A DNA stretch of 13,073 nt from assembly GCA_023429135.1 (NCBI GenBank), contig JAEYWD010000013.1, positions 1 to 13,073 of the forward strand. Reading direction: 5' to 3'. Origin of the DNA: Bacteroidota bacterium (lineage in GTDB: Bacteria; Bacteroidota; Bacteroidia; Bacteroidales; JAAUTT01). Position 1 is the first letter of the stretch. Each line of letters starts with the position of its first letter. Of the stretch, positions 12,993 through 13,073 are shown in pieces. The translations under genes and the position numbers were made by a program. The notes below the pieces were generated by a model. That model was not told the DNA's origin. It worked only from the letters and a program-made list of their open reading frames with translations, and made no database searches.

Positions 12993-13073
12993 CCCAAAGA
13001 TCAAGGCTTCTTGAAAATTGGCTAAAAACAAAAGAGTTCCCTACTGCGGGTATAAGCCGCTATTTTTTGTGCT

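Larger units (their letters stand above)
12545..13073. other. Right-edge non-coding region
   Basis: No firm gene is seen here. The first 60 bp, AT-rich, probably hold the promoter of the 12544 gene. A weak minus-strand frame lies at 12652-12849, and a strong stem-loop at 12969-12992. The remainder up to the window edge has no ORF that I would support. Confidence 0.5.

Overview
The window looks like a piece of a Bacteroidota chromosome. The coding density is low and the middle is AT-rich. Nearly every stop codon is TAA, and Shine-Dalgarno sequences are weak. Several secreted proteins have the short signal peptides ending in ...AQ or ...SQ that are common in this phylum. All convincing genes lie on the minus strand, so the biological reading direction is from base 13073 towards base 1.

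Right flank (11.7-13.1 kb): a higher-GC gene for a 245-residue protein that resembles a Bacteroidota family of unknown function (11807-12544), ending in a strong terminator. Left flank (1-1.37 kb): a WYL-domain transcriptional regulator followed by an exported alpha/beta hydrolase. The hydrolase gene is broken by a TGA that replaces the first glycine of its G-x-S-x-G motif.

Between the flanks (about 1.4-11.7 kb) is an accessory island of about ten mostly unrelated genes in one orientation. They are an unknown 144-aa protein, an unknown 101-aa protein, a two-helix membrane protein, three secreted proteins or lipoproteins of unknown function, a GyrB-like protein that has lost its ATPase motifs, an exported M28 metallopeptidase, a DUF3592-like membrane protein and a PIN-domain putative nuclease. 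They are mostly single-gene units separated by recurring non-coding modules. A hairpin family H (GTTCCAA-stem-CTTAGC) sits just after several stop codons. A second hairpin family K (GGTCG-loop-CGACC then CTTGARCTCC) follows two other stop codons. A repeat of about 250 bp (R1) fills the gaps upstream of genes. An 18-bp perfect palindrome with lambda-operator-like half-sites lies just upstream of two unrelated genes, next to R1 in both cases. This layout resembles a gene-cassette array without its integrase (CALIN-like), but the sites do not match the attC consensus strictly and no integrase is present.

The 727-bp gap between the PIN gene and the right flank also holds a regular array of twelve 21-bp direct repeats, arranged as two 126-bp super-repeats. 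The most interesting items are the ATPase-dead GyrB-like protein, the R1-plus-palindrome module placed in front of different genes, the gene-end hairpin families, and the 21-bp array.
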